A stretch of 64,000 bases of DNA, taken from NCBI GenBank assembly GCA_000827265.1, contig KN834772.1:237526-301525 (forward strand), written 5' to 3'. The notes beneath the pieces are model-generated. The model saw only the letters and a program-made list of their open reading frames with translations. It searched no databases and had not been told where the DNA came from. Both the position numbers and the translations under genes were made by a program. Each line of letters starts with the position of its first letter. Position 1 is the first letter of the stretch. Source of the DNA: Collybiopsis luxurians FD-317 M1 (Eukaryota; Basidiomycota; Agaricomycetes; Agaricales; Omphalotaceae). Positions 10,440 to 21,227 of this stretch are shown in pieces.

Positions 10440-11933
10440 AAAGAGCGTAAAGAATGGGATCAAGCATGTAAAGATGAAATAGATGGATTGAAGAAATGAT
10501 TGGTATATGAGGAAGTTAAAATTCCTGAAGGTTGTAAACCCATAAAATGCAAATGGGTTTTTAACATAAAATCAGATGGTCGAAAGAAAGCCTGACTTGT
10601 TGCTAAAGGTTTTTCACAAGTTGAGGGGGTTGACTATAACAAGTTGTTCTCACCAGTAGTGTAATTTGAAACTGTACAATTACTTCTTGCCTTAGCTGCA
10701 TTAGAGGACTGGGAAATCCAGGCACTCGACATTAAACAGGCTTTACTCTATGGCAAACTTGATGAAGAAATCTACATGGAACAACCCGAAGGCTTTGTTA
10801 AGGATAGAAACAAGGTTTGGAGATTATGCCAAGCACTATACAGTTTGAAACAGGCTAGCTTATCTTGGTGGAAGGAATGTAATTCCTCCATGGGTAAACT
10901 GGGATTTAAGTGCTGTGTTTCAGATGCCGGTGTATATGTCTTCAAAGAAAAAGGCAAAACTGTAATTGCCATCATTTATATGGACAATACTTTATTCATG
11001 GGACCTGATAAAGATCTTGTTAACAAAAAGAAGCATGAATTCATGAAGATTTGGGAATGTCATGACTTAGGTGAACCAAAGGAATTTTTGGCTATGCAGA
11101 TCCAACATGATCACTCCAAAAGAAGACTTATTCTTCACCAACAACCTTGTCTTCAAAAGGTCATTGAACAATTCCATATGGTTGATGCCAAAGAAGTGAG
11201 AACTCCTTTACCTTCAGTGTATAATCCTACTGAAAACACTAAAAAGGTTGATGTAGAATTATGCTGATACTTTCAAAGTATCATCGGATCTTTGCTTTAT
11301 TTAATGCTAGGCACGAGGCCTGGTATTGCTTATGCAGTAATCAAACTAAGTCAATTTAGTGCAAACCCTTTGAAAGATCATCTTGTTAAAGCTCTATACA
11401 TCATTCAATATTTACTTCACACAAGTAATTATGAGCTTGTCTATGATGGATCTTTGGAAGAAGGTTTTTTAGCACATTGCAACTCAGATTGGGCATCTGA
11501 TGCAAATGATCAAAAATCTCATACTGGCATGATTGTTAAACTAGCAAGCGGTTCAATCTGCTGGACTTCTCACAAACAAAAAACCATTGCACTCTCTTCT
11601 ACAGAAGCTGAATATATGGCTCTTTCAGACTCTTGCTGACAGCTCATGTAGATTAGATCACTCTTCTCTGAAATTGGTATTGAGATTAAATCTCTACCTT
11701 TATGTGGCAATAATCAAGGTGCTCTGTTTATTGCACAAAACCCAGTACAGGAACACCAGTCCAAGCACATTGAAATATGCTATCACTATGTTCGAGAACA
11801 AGTTGAATTGGGAGAAATTGAACTCTTCCATGTTCCCACTGATAACAATATTGCAGACATCTTTACCAAGAATCTTGCATATTTGAAATTTGAAAAATTC
11901 CAAAGTCAGCTTGGAATCAAATTTCATTAGACA
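10440..11933 (+). pseudogene. copia reverse transcriptase and RNase H, catalytic residue lost
   Basis: The frame shows the copia RT start ('EWDQACKDEIDGL'), 'CKWVFNIK', 'LVAKGFSQVEGVDY', 'ALDIKQALLYG', 'EIYMEQPEGFV' and the catalytic box at 10977-10988. That box reads YMDN instead of YxDD, so the second catalytic Asp is Asn. RNase H follows ('HCNSDWASDANDQKSHTG', 'ALSSTEAEYMAL') and the tail 'HIEICYHYVREQVELGEIEL' ends at TAG near 11931. At least six in-frame stops interrupt it, several at places where the family has Arg (CGA) or Trp (TGG). Confidence 0.9.
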
Positions 11934-11957
11934 CTTGATACTCTTAGCAAAGGGGAG

Positions 11958-12427
11958 TGTTGAAATGATATTAGCGCTTACAACTATCATGACTGATCAC
12001 TTGATCAATATTAGTTATATTTAGTACTTACACTGATTGAGATCAACATGTGTATATTGTTTCACTTACATCCATACTTGATTGTTCATTAATTATTATC
12101 TCATAGCTACATTTATGCTATTCATTGGTATTATTAATGTATGTCACATAGTGTACTGCTTACTTGCTGTACTATGATCTAGGGTTCATTATGCTCCGAT
12201 ATCTTTACATGTACATGTTTTAGGGTATGATGTATGTTGTTATAGGGTTTAGTAGCCCTAGTATAAATACTGTAGCACTACTTGTATTACAGACAATTCA
12301 CATAGTTTCTAACTACTTGTATACTCACTTTGTCTCACAGCTCTAGCAGCTAACTCTCTTCTCTCTACCTTCATCTACACTCAGTAAGTGAGTTATAACT
12401 GCTCATAATCTGATCACTGTTTCATCA
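11958..12427 (+). repeat. copia 3' LTR
   Basis: 470 bp, preceded by the polypurine tract AAAGGGGAG (11949-11957) and followed by the CCCAA duplication. It matches the 5' LTR except at about 18 sites, ten of which form five CA/TG doublets. Confidence 0.95.
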
Positions 12428-12432
12428 CCCAA
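12428..12432 (+). repeat. Target-site duplication, right (CCCAA)
   Basis: Direct copy of the CCCAA at 5730-5734. Confidence 0.9.
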
Positions 12433-12960
12433 TACGCTCAGTCATCCTTGTGTGTTTGGTGGTTTTTTGCCATGGCACTACTTGTGGATTCCCCATTTTC
12501 ATCATGCATGTGTACATCCCATGGTGTCCCTATTCAACAGTCATAGTTCTTCCCATGTGAGGATTTGCAGCACAATCACATATTGGCCTCTGGGAAATGA
12601 TGGTCAAGAGAATGAAGACAATCTCAGTGACAGTTACGATAGTCTATGCCTTCCAGTCTCTTCTTGCTCCAAATCACCTCCCTGTTTTAACCCTACACAG
12701 TCAGGCTGATGTGCCAACCTCTTGTTGATAGTATTCATCAACATCTTTTCTGCATCTTTATACACATACTTGTTGTTGTCTTTGCTGCTAACTTGTACAT
12801 TGTGCCAGCCTTGATAATTGATTCAGATGTGACAGGCTCAATAGACTCCGTAGATGAAGTTCCACTCAGAGAAAGAACAGAAAGGACCAATTCAGAGGAC
12901 TCAGGTTCAGACAGAAGAGTGTCTGTCTTGGTCCACATGTCCCATTGCACTTTGGGGCAT
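12433..12960. other. No recognised gene
   Basis: Continuation of the sequence that was split by the copia insertion. Two short ORFs (85 and 94 codons, 12452-12993, plus strand) show no family motif. The stretch may be old transposon debris. Confidence 0.4.
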
Positions 12961-12962
12961 TA

Positions 12963-13138
12963 CAGCTCGTCAAGAAACCCTAGGCCAATTTAAAACAAAA
13001 ATGACATATTAGCTAACTTCGCAGCTGACGGTAGCTGCCATTCAAAATTTGAGCCAGTTGTCAGCCGGGCCCTAATCTTCTCGACCAGCAAAACTATGTC
13101 ATTTTTAAAAATTTGGCCTAGGTTTTTTTGACAAGCTG
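12963..13138 (+). mobile_element. MITE copy 1, TIR element with TA target site
   Basis: 176-bp non-coding element. The ends are inverted repeats of about 45 bp: CAGCTCGTCAAGAAACCCTA at the left against CAGCTTGTCAAAAAAACCTA read inward from the right, continuing through GGCCAA and AATGACATA. TA dinucleotides at 12961-12962 and 13139-13140 fit a Tc1/mariner-type target duplication. It has no coding capacity, so it would need a transposase in trans. Confidence 0.85.
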
Positions 13139-13586
13139 TAAAAGTCAAAATGAAATTGCCACTCCAGGCCTAAGGAGTTTCAGTGGCTTTCTGGTGGCCA
13201 CACCACCTAAGGGATAACTCTAGAATGTTGTAAAAGTGCATTGGGATCAACTGGGCGGCGTGCCGGCCAAAGAGCCTTTGGAAGTGGTCCATAGCCAAGC
13301 TATTCAAATGAAAAGAGGAATTTCTTAAGTGTTAAATGATTTTAAAAAGGCATCTGTACTCGCCATCAACTGGGAAACTCTATGTGCATTGTTGATGAAA
13401 AAATATTGGATTTGGCGGACAATAACAGGCATGGTAATGAGAAGTTGAGGATGAGGGTAAACGATAGGGCAAGTGGCTCAGAACAATGAGGGTTAAACAC
13501 TGGAAGCTATCCCGGTGTCAAGCCGTACAACAAACAATGGGTTTATGGAAATTGTGGAACAGTGAACATCCCTTATACGTCAGTCA
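13139..13586. other. Spacer between the two MITE copies
   Basis: About 450 bp without a convincing ORF, RNA gene or repeat. Confidence 0.5.
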
Positions 13587-13793
13587 CAGCTCATCAAAAA
13601 AACCTAGGCCAAATTTTTTAAAATGACATAGTTTTGCCGGTCGCACGGCTCGCTCCAAGTCTATAGGAATTACGAGAGGATTGGGGCCCGGCTGACAACC
13701 GGCTCAAATTTTGAATGGCGGCTACCGTCAGCCGCGAAGTTAGCTAATATGTCATTTTTGCTTTAAATTGGCCTAGGGTTTCTTGACGAGCTG
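13587..13793 (-). mobile_element. MITE copy 2, inverted relative to copy 1
   Basis: 207 bp, with the same ends (CAGCTCATCAAAAAAACCTA ... GACGAGCTG) in opposite orientation to copy 1. It is nearly identical to the reverse complement of copy 1 except for about 30 extra bases in the middle (about 13639-13672). The right flank is TA; the left flank is CA, probably a mutated TA. Confidence 0.85.
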
Positions 13794-14182
13794 TAAACGC
13801 CATTGAGCCAAATTTAGCGCCTGTTTAGCTCTGTCGGCTGAATCTGAAACTTGAAAGAATACGGCCACAGCCGAAGAAGTGCTCAGACGTTCATTTGGTG
13901 CCTTTATCTCAGGCTCTTTTACTCAATGCCTTGGAAGTTGGCAGAACTAGACACCATGTATTCAGCACCAACTGCTCACTAGAAGCTCTTCATTGGACCC
14001 TCCTACCAGTGTTAATGCAGTTATTCAGCCTCTGTACAGGCCTAGCACGTCATGGCAGTCACCCTGGTTTTTGAGCGATGTCACCAACATGGTGGACATC
14101 TTACATTCTCGTTAAGCCTCATTCAAAAAGTATATTACGAGCACATGAAAGTATGTCACAGTCCAATATCGACATATCTTCG
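13794..14182. other. Intergenic, nothing recognised
   Basis: Downstream flank of the minus-strand zinc-finger gene. No motif seen. Confidence 0.5.
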
Positions 14183-15307
14183 TTAATGACCGATTATCTT
14201 CGTTCCATTGGGATGTTTGGCTTTCTCATGTCGTGTGAGACCGTCCTTCCTCGCAAACTGACGACAGCATCCGGGGTAACTGCAACAAAATTTTTGTCGG
14301 ATAAGGTCGAGCTCGGAATGAGTTTCGATGTGAGTAAGCAATCTATGGCGAGCTGAAAGTGTCACACCGCACCCATTCCATCGGCATTCGAACGAATTAC
14401 CTTTCTTGTGGTCATGTGCGAAATGCTTTCTGTAATTGTTTGTCGTTAGATGCTCGGAACAAATCTTTCCATCTTCTATAATAAGGCACTTGGTCGAAAG
14501 GGACGGAAAGTTTGCAGCCGGAAGATTAAGATTGTTACCCCTGAAGATGGTGCGTCAATCATTCCCTGAATCAAAATGCCAGGTTATACCTACAGAGACA
14601 CAACCGTGGGCAGACTAGACTCGATATCCGGAACGTTGGGGCTGACCGTGGATATATCCTGCCTCACTATCTGTCCGAAAGGCCTTGGGACCCCTTGAAG
14701 AATACCCGGAAAGCTGCAATGTATGGAGTGAACCGTATATCATATGTTAAAAAAAAAAAAAATGGCAGCTTACGATCTACCTTGTGAATAAGCAGATTTG
14801 CCGTCAGCCTGTCGCTGATCCTTAGTCATCAGATTCGACATATGCACCCCACCAGCCGGAGAGGTCTGCAAAAAGTTGTCATTTATGGAGTACATATTGC
14901 CATATAAATTATCACTGAATCATGGATGACAACTTAAGCAATCCTAAAAGATTATGAAATGATAGATACTTACGGTGAATGCAACTGAAAAGCTGATGCT
15001 ATATTAAGATTATTACTAGCGAAATGGTTGTCGATGTATGCGGAACTGGAATGCGAAATCGGATAAGTTATGGTCGTTCCTCTGGAAGCCCACTGGCTCA
15101 CTCAAGGAAATCGTTCATTTCATCAGAAATATCCGTTGACCTTTCAGTCTCATTGATACGCAGCGGGGGGAGATGAGGAACATCTGATAACATACTACCA
15201 GTAGCTGGCCTGTGGTAAAGTTAGCAAAGTTTCTTCTTGAGCGAAATGAGCCCTTACAAAAGTTGATCGCAGCGATCTCGAGTTGATTCCCAAACTGGAC
15301 TGATCAT
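14183..15307 (-). CDS. C2H2 zinc-finger family protein A (6 exons, 282 aa)
   Basis: Model: complement of join(14183..14540, 14594..14713, 14774..14914, 14974..15045, 15102..15209, 15258..15307). The lengths add up to 849 nt and the frame is open throughout. The N-terminal 180 residues are low in recognisable motifs and come from five small exons. The last exon encodes a conserved cysteine/histidine block from about residue 181: an atypical C-x8-C-x11-H-x4-H unit, then C-x4-C-x12-H-x3-H ('CRWNGCGVTLSARHRLLTH') and C-x4-C-x12-H-x4-H ('GLTRHEKAKH'). Such fingers usually bind DNA; this is inferred here. The start 'MISPVW' matches the start of member E ('MISSVQ') 47 kb away. One intron contains a run of about 13 T. 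All introns are phase 2. Confidence 0.8.
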
Positions 15308-17160
15308 CGTAAATCTTGTTGTGAATATAACTTCAGAGAATTACTAGCAGTGCAGCTAGCCTGGTCGGAAGACGCAGGGCAAACCGCCCTTTTATACATA
15401 TCACCTTTGCTAGTGGTGGACTGCACTATACTTGTGATTCTTCTCCGAATCAGCCGAGATACTTATTCGTCATTGATGTTGGTCAACTTGAAAATTAAAA
15501 AGTTATAGTCCGGGTTCCGTTTATCTGGATCATACCTCAATGATATCTAGTAATTATGACTCCCTGGACTACTGTAAAAGTATCCATGGTCACTCTTCAT
15601 ATACGATGGTCGTCCATAATAGTTAGTTACATTCTTAGTGTCAATCCCCCTATCCCGTTGTAGGCGTTCGCTTCCTTCATGTCTCGTTTCATACATTTTG
15701 GAGCAGCGATCATGGATACAAGGATCCATGCTAGAAGGTGGAGAGTTACCTACGAATTTTCGATTTGGAAACTTTGAACTAATCACATTCCTCAAAATAG
15801 AAAAGCCTCGTGCCAGAATAAAGTATAAGGCGAAAATTTCCCGAGCGTCAAAAAGCATCATCAGACAGGATCAACACCCTGACAGTGACAACGCCCAAAA
15901 CTGAATGCGTTATTACAATTTTGTCCGAGATGAGTTCAATGTGCAGTATGTTGCGCGGTCGCGTCTCCACTAGTAATAACCTACCAACTAAACTTGAATA
16001 CTATCGTAAGTAGTTTACACGGGCACAGCACTCCAAAAGTTCCGAAGAACTTTTTCGTTGACAATTTCCCGGAGAATGGAATGCGACGTATGTCTCCCGC
16101 TCCGACCTAGCAGTTGGTGTCAATTGCGGTTCATGAAGAGTTCAGGATACCGGCCGCAAATCAAAAACCCGGCAACATACTGGACATCTATCTCATCTTG
16201 CCAGGGACTACTTCTGGAATCGCATGGCTCACTCTCTTGCGTGGCCGTTTTGACAGTGCTTATGCAGTCCTTGATTTATGGGCCCAGGATCTGACAAACT
16301 AGGGAAAAGATTTATCGAAAAATTGCTTAGAAACAGATGGAGACGATGAATCCTAATCGGTAAGAACCTTCAAAATCACGCAAATCCCTTCTCAGTTTCT
16401 GCCGTTAATACTGAGCCGGACTCAGCATGGCTACAAGGTAAATTAGACTTGCTCCTGCTGAAGTACTGTTCGCCGAAGCCTGTGGTCTTCCCGTTGCTGT
16501 TCCGGCTTTTACATAACAGACAAGCTCATTGTCACGAAAGGTGGATTTGGGGGAAATGAGGTGGCGTTCGATATGGGCGCAACTGGGCTTAATGCTCAAC
16601 ACAACATCCTGAATCACTCCCATTTAAATACAGCTTACTAGGGCCATGACAATATCCTCACATAAACGTGGAAACCAGAAAAGCCGACGCTAAACCTATT
16701 CTGAGTAAACAACAGCTCTGAACTTACCTTTAAGTGCTATGTTCGACGCTCGTAAACCCGGCTATGCATTGAATCAAAGCGAATTCGGGAGTTTCAAACC
16801 TAGCAGCGCGGTAGTAGCGGTACTGGTGGCGTCCTCAAAGGAATTCTTCTGAGGTAAGTTCGACCATCACGGCTTTCGGTACTCGGCGTTCAGACACAAA
16901 TCGGAAGAGGATATCTGAGAGGAATACATTCATTCCCCATCCTTTTACAAGAAAGATCGAAAGCCTCATTCGAAGGCTGCTGCTCGGCATAATAGTTTGT
17001 GATTAGACGGAAGAGCTTACCAGGTGTCCATTCACTGCAGGAATATAATAGAATTAGGTGTCGAACCACAACTTGCAGAACGGAACTACGACTCCTTCAG
17101 TACACACAGACTAATTGCGCTCTGGCTTTTGTTCAATACAAAACAATCACAATCTCGCGT
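15308..17160. other. Long intergenic stretch, only weak ORFs
   Basis: Minus-strand ORFs at 15547-15861 (104 codons) and 16405-16623 (72 codons, with a hydrophobic tail) have no recognisable domain. They could be exons of unrecognised or decayed genes. Nothing else is supported. Confidence 0.4.
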
Positions 17161-17881
17161 TCACAGCTCCCTTATCCTCTGTGCAACCCGATCCCTCACA
17201 GTCTGGTAAGCATTCATAATTGTCTGTTCGTTGATTGTTATATCTGTCGTATCGGGACGCGACCTGGAGACCCGGGATGCAATTGCTGCTGCGTCAGTGT
17301 CGAGGATGATTCTGTGAAACACGAGGGGTCAAATTTGGCGTACAACGGGATTAGGAGACAGGATCAAACAGTAGAGTCTGTTTATTAGGAGCCACACTCA
17401 CCCATCATCAACTGTCTCATCCAAGCACAGCAGTACGACGTCTAAATTCTCCAGGACCCCTCTTTTCTCTAATTGATTCCGAAGCAGAAGAGATTGAGCG
17501 TCGATAAACGAGTTGAGAGCTGCTGACAGCATTAGCTCGTTTTCGGAAGGCGAAGCGATGAAATAGATGATGATGTCGAGAGAATGTTTATAAACAGCTA
17601 GGTATCCGTCGTAGAGGATGATATCTCCTACGAGTTCATATCATCGTGCGTCAGTCCTTTTGGTCCCGCTTTGACAATATATCGGCAACCATACCTCCAG
17701 CCTTTTTAGTCTTCTGCCACAATCCCTTCTCAAAAGCCTTCTGTTCCTTCAACGTCGGCAAATTCTTCATGTTCGACTCGCCCTGAGGATGACTTTTCGG
17801 TCTATAATACTTGGCCAGAACGCGGTGACCTTCGGTGTCAAGAATGAGGAAAGCATTGATGCTGTATAAAGAGAGATTCAT
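17161..17881 (-). CDS. RET3: Coatomer (COPI) zeta subunit
   Basis: Model: complement of join(17161..17311, 17402..17627, 17695..17881), 187 aa, introns of 67 and 90 nt. The protein starts 'MNLSLYSINAFLILDTEGHR' and carries 'AKYYRPK', 'EQKAFEKGLWQKT', 'DIILYDGYLAVYKHSLD', 'ENELMLSAALNSF' and 'LDETVDDGIILDTDA', the full longin/AP-sigma-like fold of coatomer zeta. In the family this small subunit pairs with gamma-COP in the F-subcomplex of the coat that returns proteins from Golgi to ER; it is essential in yeast. Length is normal for the family. It shares a 317-bp divergent promoter region with the NIF3-like gene. The symbol is by homology to yeast RET3. Confidence 0.93.
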
Positions 17882-18198
17882 GGTGGTTTATTCGACGTGG
17901 GCGTCAGGCTGGGTTGGTAGAAGGCGAGAAATCAAGCTTCAGGATTTTCGAGAGTGATGGAACGAAATTCGAAAGGGATTAAGTTAGTCTTGCTTTTCAT
18001 CACATAGAATAATTTTAGCGAGTTTCAGAGCGGTTTTGATGCAAATACTCACCACACAAATTTCGCAGACCGCGAGATCCACGGTGGTACACGTCGAAGG
18101 ATGTAGCGCCCGCTAAGCGCTTGAAACCGTAAAAGGTAATTCCGGCGCCATCCCACTTTCCCAATTTCCATTGTGTTCCACAGCAGAGGCATCCCGGA
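17882..18198. promoter_or_regulatory. Divergent promoter region of the coatomer zeta and NIF3-like genes
   Basis: 317 bp separate the two opposed start codons, so both promoters must lie here. No clear TATA box was seen. Confidence 0.5.
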
Positions 18199-18693
18199 AT
18201 GTCTGCGATTCAAAAATTCAAGCTTGTATTCTTCACACCTAGCCTTCATACACGATCTATTCTGGATCACTTATTCTCCAAATATCCTCAAGAACTCGGA
18301 AAAATCGGAAATTACGAGCAGTGCGCTTTTATCACAAGGGGAACTGGTCAGTGTGGGTTTGCTTTCATTTCTTACATAAATTGCCCTGTTATATGTAGGT
18401 CAGTTCAAGCCAAACTCTGATGCTCAGCCGACGATTGGGACCCCTGGCGGGCAGCTTGAGTCTATTGAGGAAGACCGGGTTGAGTTGCTGGTCATTGATC
18501 AGGGTAAAAAAGAACAACTGAGGAACGCCGTGCAAGAATTAAAAAAGGTTCGTTCCGAGTACATATACTTTCGTGTTTATCTCTATGTCTTTCCTTAATG
18601 CCCTGTTCTCTAATCGAGACTAATGCCCACCCATCATAGGTTCATCCGTACGAAGAAGTCGCGTACGACATTTACAAGGTTGAAGACTTGTAA
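18199..18693 (+). CDS. NIF3-like small domain protein (116 aa)
   Basis: Model: join(18199..18346, 18399..18547, 18640..18693). The protein begins 'MSAIQKFKLVFFTP' and shows the hallmark 'YEQCAFITRGTGQFKPN', a Gly-rich turn, 'ESIEEDRVELLVIDQGKKE' and 'VHPYEEVAYDIYKVEDL'. These match the inserted, PII/CutA-like domain of NIF3/YqfO proteins, which occurs alone in many fungi. The metal-binding NIF3 core is absent, so an enzymatic role should not be assumed; the biochemical function is unknown. The donor sites GTCAGT and GTTCGT are weaker than usual but give the only frame that keeps the conserved 'GTGQF' and 'HPYEE' motifs. Confidence 0.88.
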
Positions 18694-19345
18694 ATTTTGC
18701 ATATCAACAGGCCATAAACATTCAGCATTAACCATGGCTCCAGCGAACAGGCGCAAAGCAGGCGATCGAGGTTCCCCTGATTTGAATGAATGGTCTATAA
18801 ATGCATGCTCAAGTAGTATTATGAGATTCTCGAAATTTTTGGGAAGTTCTATTGAGTTGAGCTTATGAGTCCAAGATATATCTAATCATTCCTCTCTCGC
18901 TTTCCGGTAGAGAAAATCTCCTTATTGGCTTCTGTGCACTTCGAAAGCCTTGATTAGTCGAGAAGATATAGTGATGAGGAATCTGAATGACCTTCAAAAT
19001 TCCGGTGCCATCGAGTGATGCCCACCATCTATGCCGCGGCCTCCTACACATGCTTGTCATTTTGCAATAGCATGCTCAGGCAGTCAAAAGAACGTCGAAA
19101 TTGAATGTTACGATCCAATCATTGGCGTTTGGCTCAGACAGGCTGTCGAAAACTCTCCCAAGAATCAGGCTGTGCTTTGCAAACAACGTAATTAAAAGCC
19201 AAAGGTCACTGGTCATACTCCGTCATGCCTATTCACTCAGGCATTATAGCTGTTTGCAAAGGTCATGTAAATAAGCCATCAGAGTAGTTATTTATCCTCG
19301 TCTCAAAACTTCCCTTCCCCCAGTTCCTCTTCAGCTTCTCTTCCA
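18694..19345. other. Intergenic; promoter of F-box copy 1, part of a duplicated unit
   Basis: No gene. The last 330 bp resemble the 21.0-21.2 kb stretch ahead of the next copy (for example CTCAGGCAGTCAAAAG against CTCAGGCGGTCAGAAG), showing that the upstream region was duplicated together with the gene. Confidence 0.6.
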
Positions 19346-20778
19346 ATGGCGTCTTTGCCTCAGGAAATTATTGACGCCATTGTTGATATCATTGAAGACC
19401 ATTTCCCGACCTTGGCATCTGTCTCTCGCATCTCAAAGGTCTTTCTTCCTCGCTGTCGAAAACACATCCTTGCCTCAGCATTGCTCTCTCCTTCTACGGC
19501 CAAATTTTACTTATTGAATCCCCATCTGATTCCGTTCATCCAACACTTGCTCGTGCGAGGCCATTCATTCAGTACTAGCAAATATCCAGAACGTGGTGGA
19601 CTTCTTCGAAAGGATCTCGCAGCAATATGCCAATTTTTACGGAGCCTTCCGACGCTACAGACTCTGTATTTGCTCGGCATTAAAGGGCTGTCAATCAATG
19701 ATGTGCTCGCAATGGGGGGAAGATTCAAGCGGCCTATCGCGATGCGGTTGTTGCGATCGATGCTGAATGCCTTGCTACCTGAAGGAATGAATAAAGAAAA
19801 ACCTCTCCGGACGTTTGAGGTGATTCTTTACTACATAGCGCATTGTATCGACGCTCGATCCATCGAATTTGGGAACAGTATCCTCACGCTTGATGAGCTT
19901 TATGCGTTCCTGCGTACTTTCCCTTCTCTTTCCTCCGTCCACTTTAATGGCAGAACTCAGGTTATCAAATCTGATTCTTTCTCAACCTCGCTTTTATCCA
20001 TCCGAGAGCTACATATGCTTACCTACTATTCTCTGGCTCCAAATGTTCTCGATGTTTTCAACTCATCGAAGATACGGTCACTTTCACTGAGACCAGTATA
20101 CTCAAGGGATCGTGATGTTCCTTATCGGGAGGGCTTAAAGGCTATCACTGAAGGATGCAGGTCGCATTTGAGTGAGCTCTGTATTTCTTTGACCAGTTTA
20201 GACATTCGGGAGGTCAAGCAATGTATGTATTTCATTGATCTAGGCATCTTTCTGCACACTGATCAGCTGTAGTCTGCAGCGATATCAGATTCAGGTCGTT
20301 TCCAGACCTCGACACCCTCACCCTTACAATCGATACGCGGAATATGGAAAATTTTGGTAAATTGGGCATCATGCTCAAATACCTGACGTCTCGGAATTTA
20401 CATCTGCGCACACTAGAATTGAAGCTGGTATTGTTCAACTTCATTTTTCAAGCTAGCTTCGATTCAATCTCAGAAGTCCAAGAGCTGTATCCACATTTCG
20501 GTGGCATGACCCGGGAACGGAAGACTTTGTGTGCCATCGGAGATACTAGCATTTTTGACAATACAGAGAAGATCGTTGTTAGCATGGAGTTTCTGATTGC
20601 GCCGATCCTCCAAAGGAAAGACAGGGAGCTGCTCCGGCACTCAGTGGTAGAATACATGTATCTGTCTGTTCCTCTAGAGCTGCGTGGACGGCCGAATTTT
20701 AAGTACAGCTGGAACCTCACGTACTATGATCCTGATCCTGTTCGGCCTGCTATTCCTGACCTGACGTTTGACGCTTAA
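19346..20778 (+). CDS. F-box-like protein, tandem cluster 1 copy 1 (460 aa)
   Basis: Model: join(19346..20222, 20273..20778) with a 50-nt intron (GTATGT...CTGTAG). The N-terminus 'LPQEIIDAIVDIIEDHFPTL' followed by 'SRISKVFLPRCRKH' is the F-box pattern common in mushrooms. The rest is a diverged leucine-rich region ('LRSLPTLQTLYLLGIKGLS', 'LRTFPSLSSVHF'). F-box proteins link a substrate to the SCF ubiquitin ligase through Skp1; the substrate here is unknown. The intron position and the 877-nt first exon are identical in copy 2. The start was chosen because the upstream sequence 'CTCTTCC(A)ATG' is shared by both copies. Confidence 0.85.
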
Positions 20779-21227
20779 TCAAGTTGCAGGCGAACATGTA
20801 TGAGTAATTCGATAACCCCTGATCGCTTTGCTGGTGACAAGGACGAGTCCACACGAAGTCCCAAAAAGCAATACATATATGACTGCTGCATTCAAAGGAG
20901 AAGCCTAGAGAACGCGATTGAGATTGAGTGTGCGGCCGGGGTAACCAGACTGAGAAAGTCCTTGAGGCGATACACGTACTGCCCTGGACTCCTACACCTA
21001 TCTGTAATTTGACAACGGCATTTTTCTGTGCTCAGGCGGTCAGAAGTACGTCTATTTTGAATGCTGCGATGTCGGCTGTGCACCGCAATAGAAATCCAGA
21101 GGTCATCCCTGCCAATGGCATACCTACTCATTTAGACGATAAGTAGTACATGCATGAGTATTTATTGATCTTCGTTTCAAACCTACTCCTTCCCTTGGTT
21201 CCTCTTCAGCCCCCTAATTTTCTTCCA
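20779..21227. other. Intergenic within the tandem array
   Basis: Duplicated promoter segment related to 18.99-19.34 kb. No ORF of interest. Confidence 0.55.

Larger units (their letters stand above)
5735..12427 (+). mobile_element. Complete Ty1/copia LTR retrotransposon, 6693 bp, inactive
   Basis: Two 470-bp LTRs flank an internal region with gag, protease, integrase, reverse transcriptase and RNase H in copia order. The 5-bp duplications CCCAA bracket it. The LTRs differ at 18 of 470 positions by my count, 16 of them transitions, so the insertion is not recent. All coding modules are recognisable but carry many stops and a frameshift, so it could move only with help from another copy. It inserted 160 bp beyond the gypsy LTR and is AT-rich compared with the genic part of the window. 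Confidence 0.95.

Noticed and set aside
9480..10499. 339-codon ORF as an independent gene
   Set aside because: It is the C-terminal integrase part and linker of the copia Pol frame ('FRTFGCSAYVFK').
15547..15861. 104-codon minus ORF as an N-terminal exon of C2H2 gene A
   Set aside because: Gene A has its own start at 15307 matching member E, and no donor joins the ORF to it.
21150..21227. Upstream ATG adding 26 residues to F-box copy 2
   Set aside because: The region aligns with the untranslated leader of copy 1, where no such frame exists.
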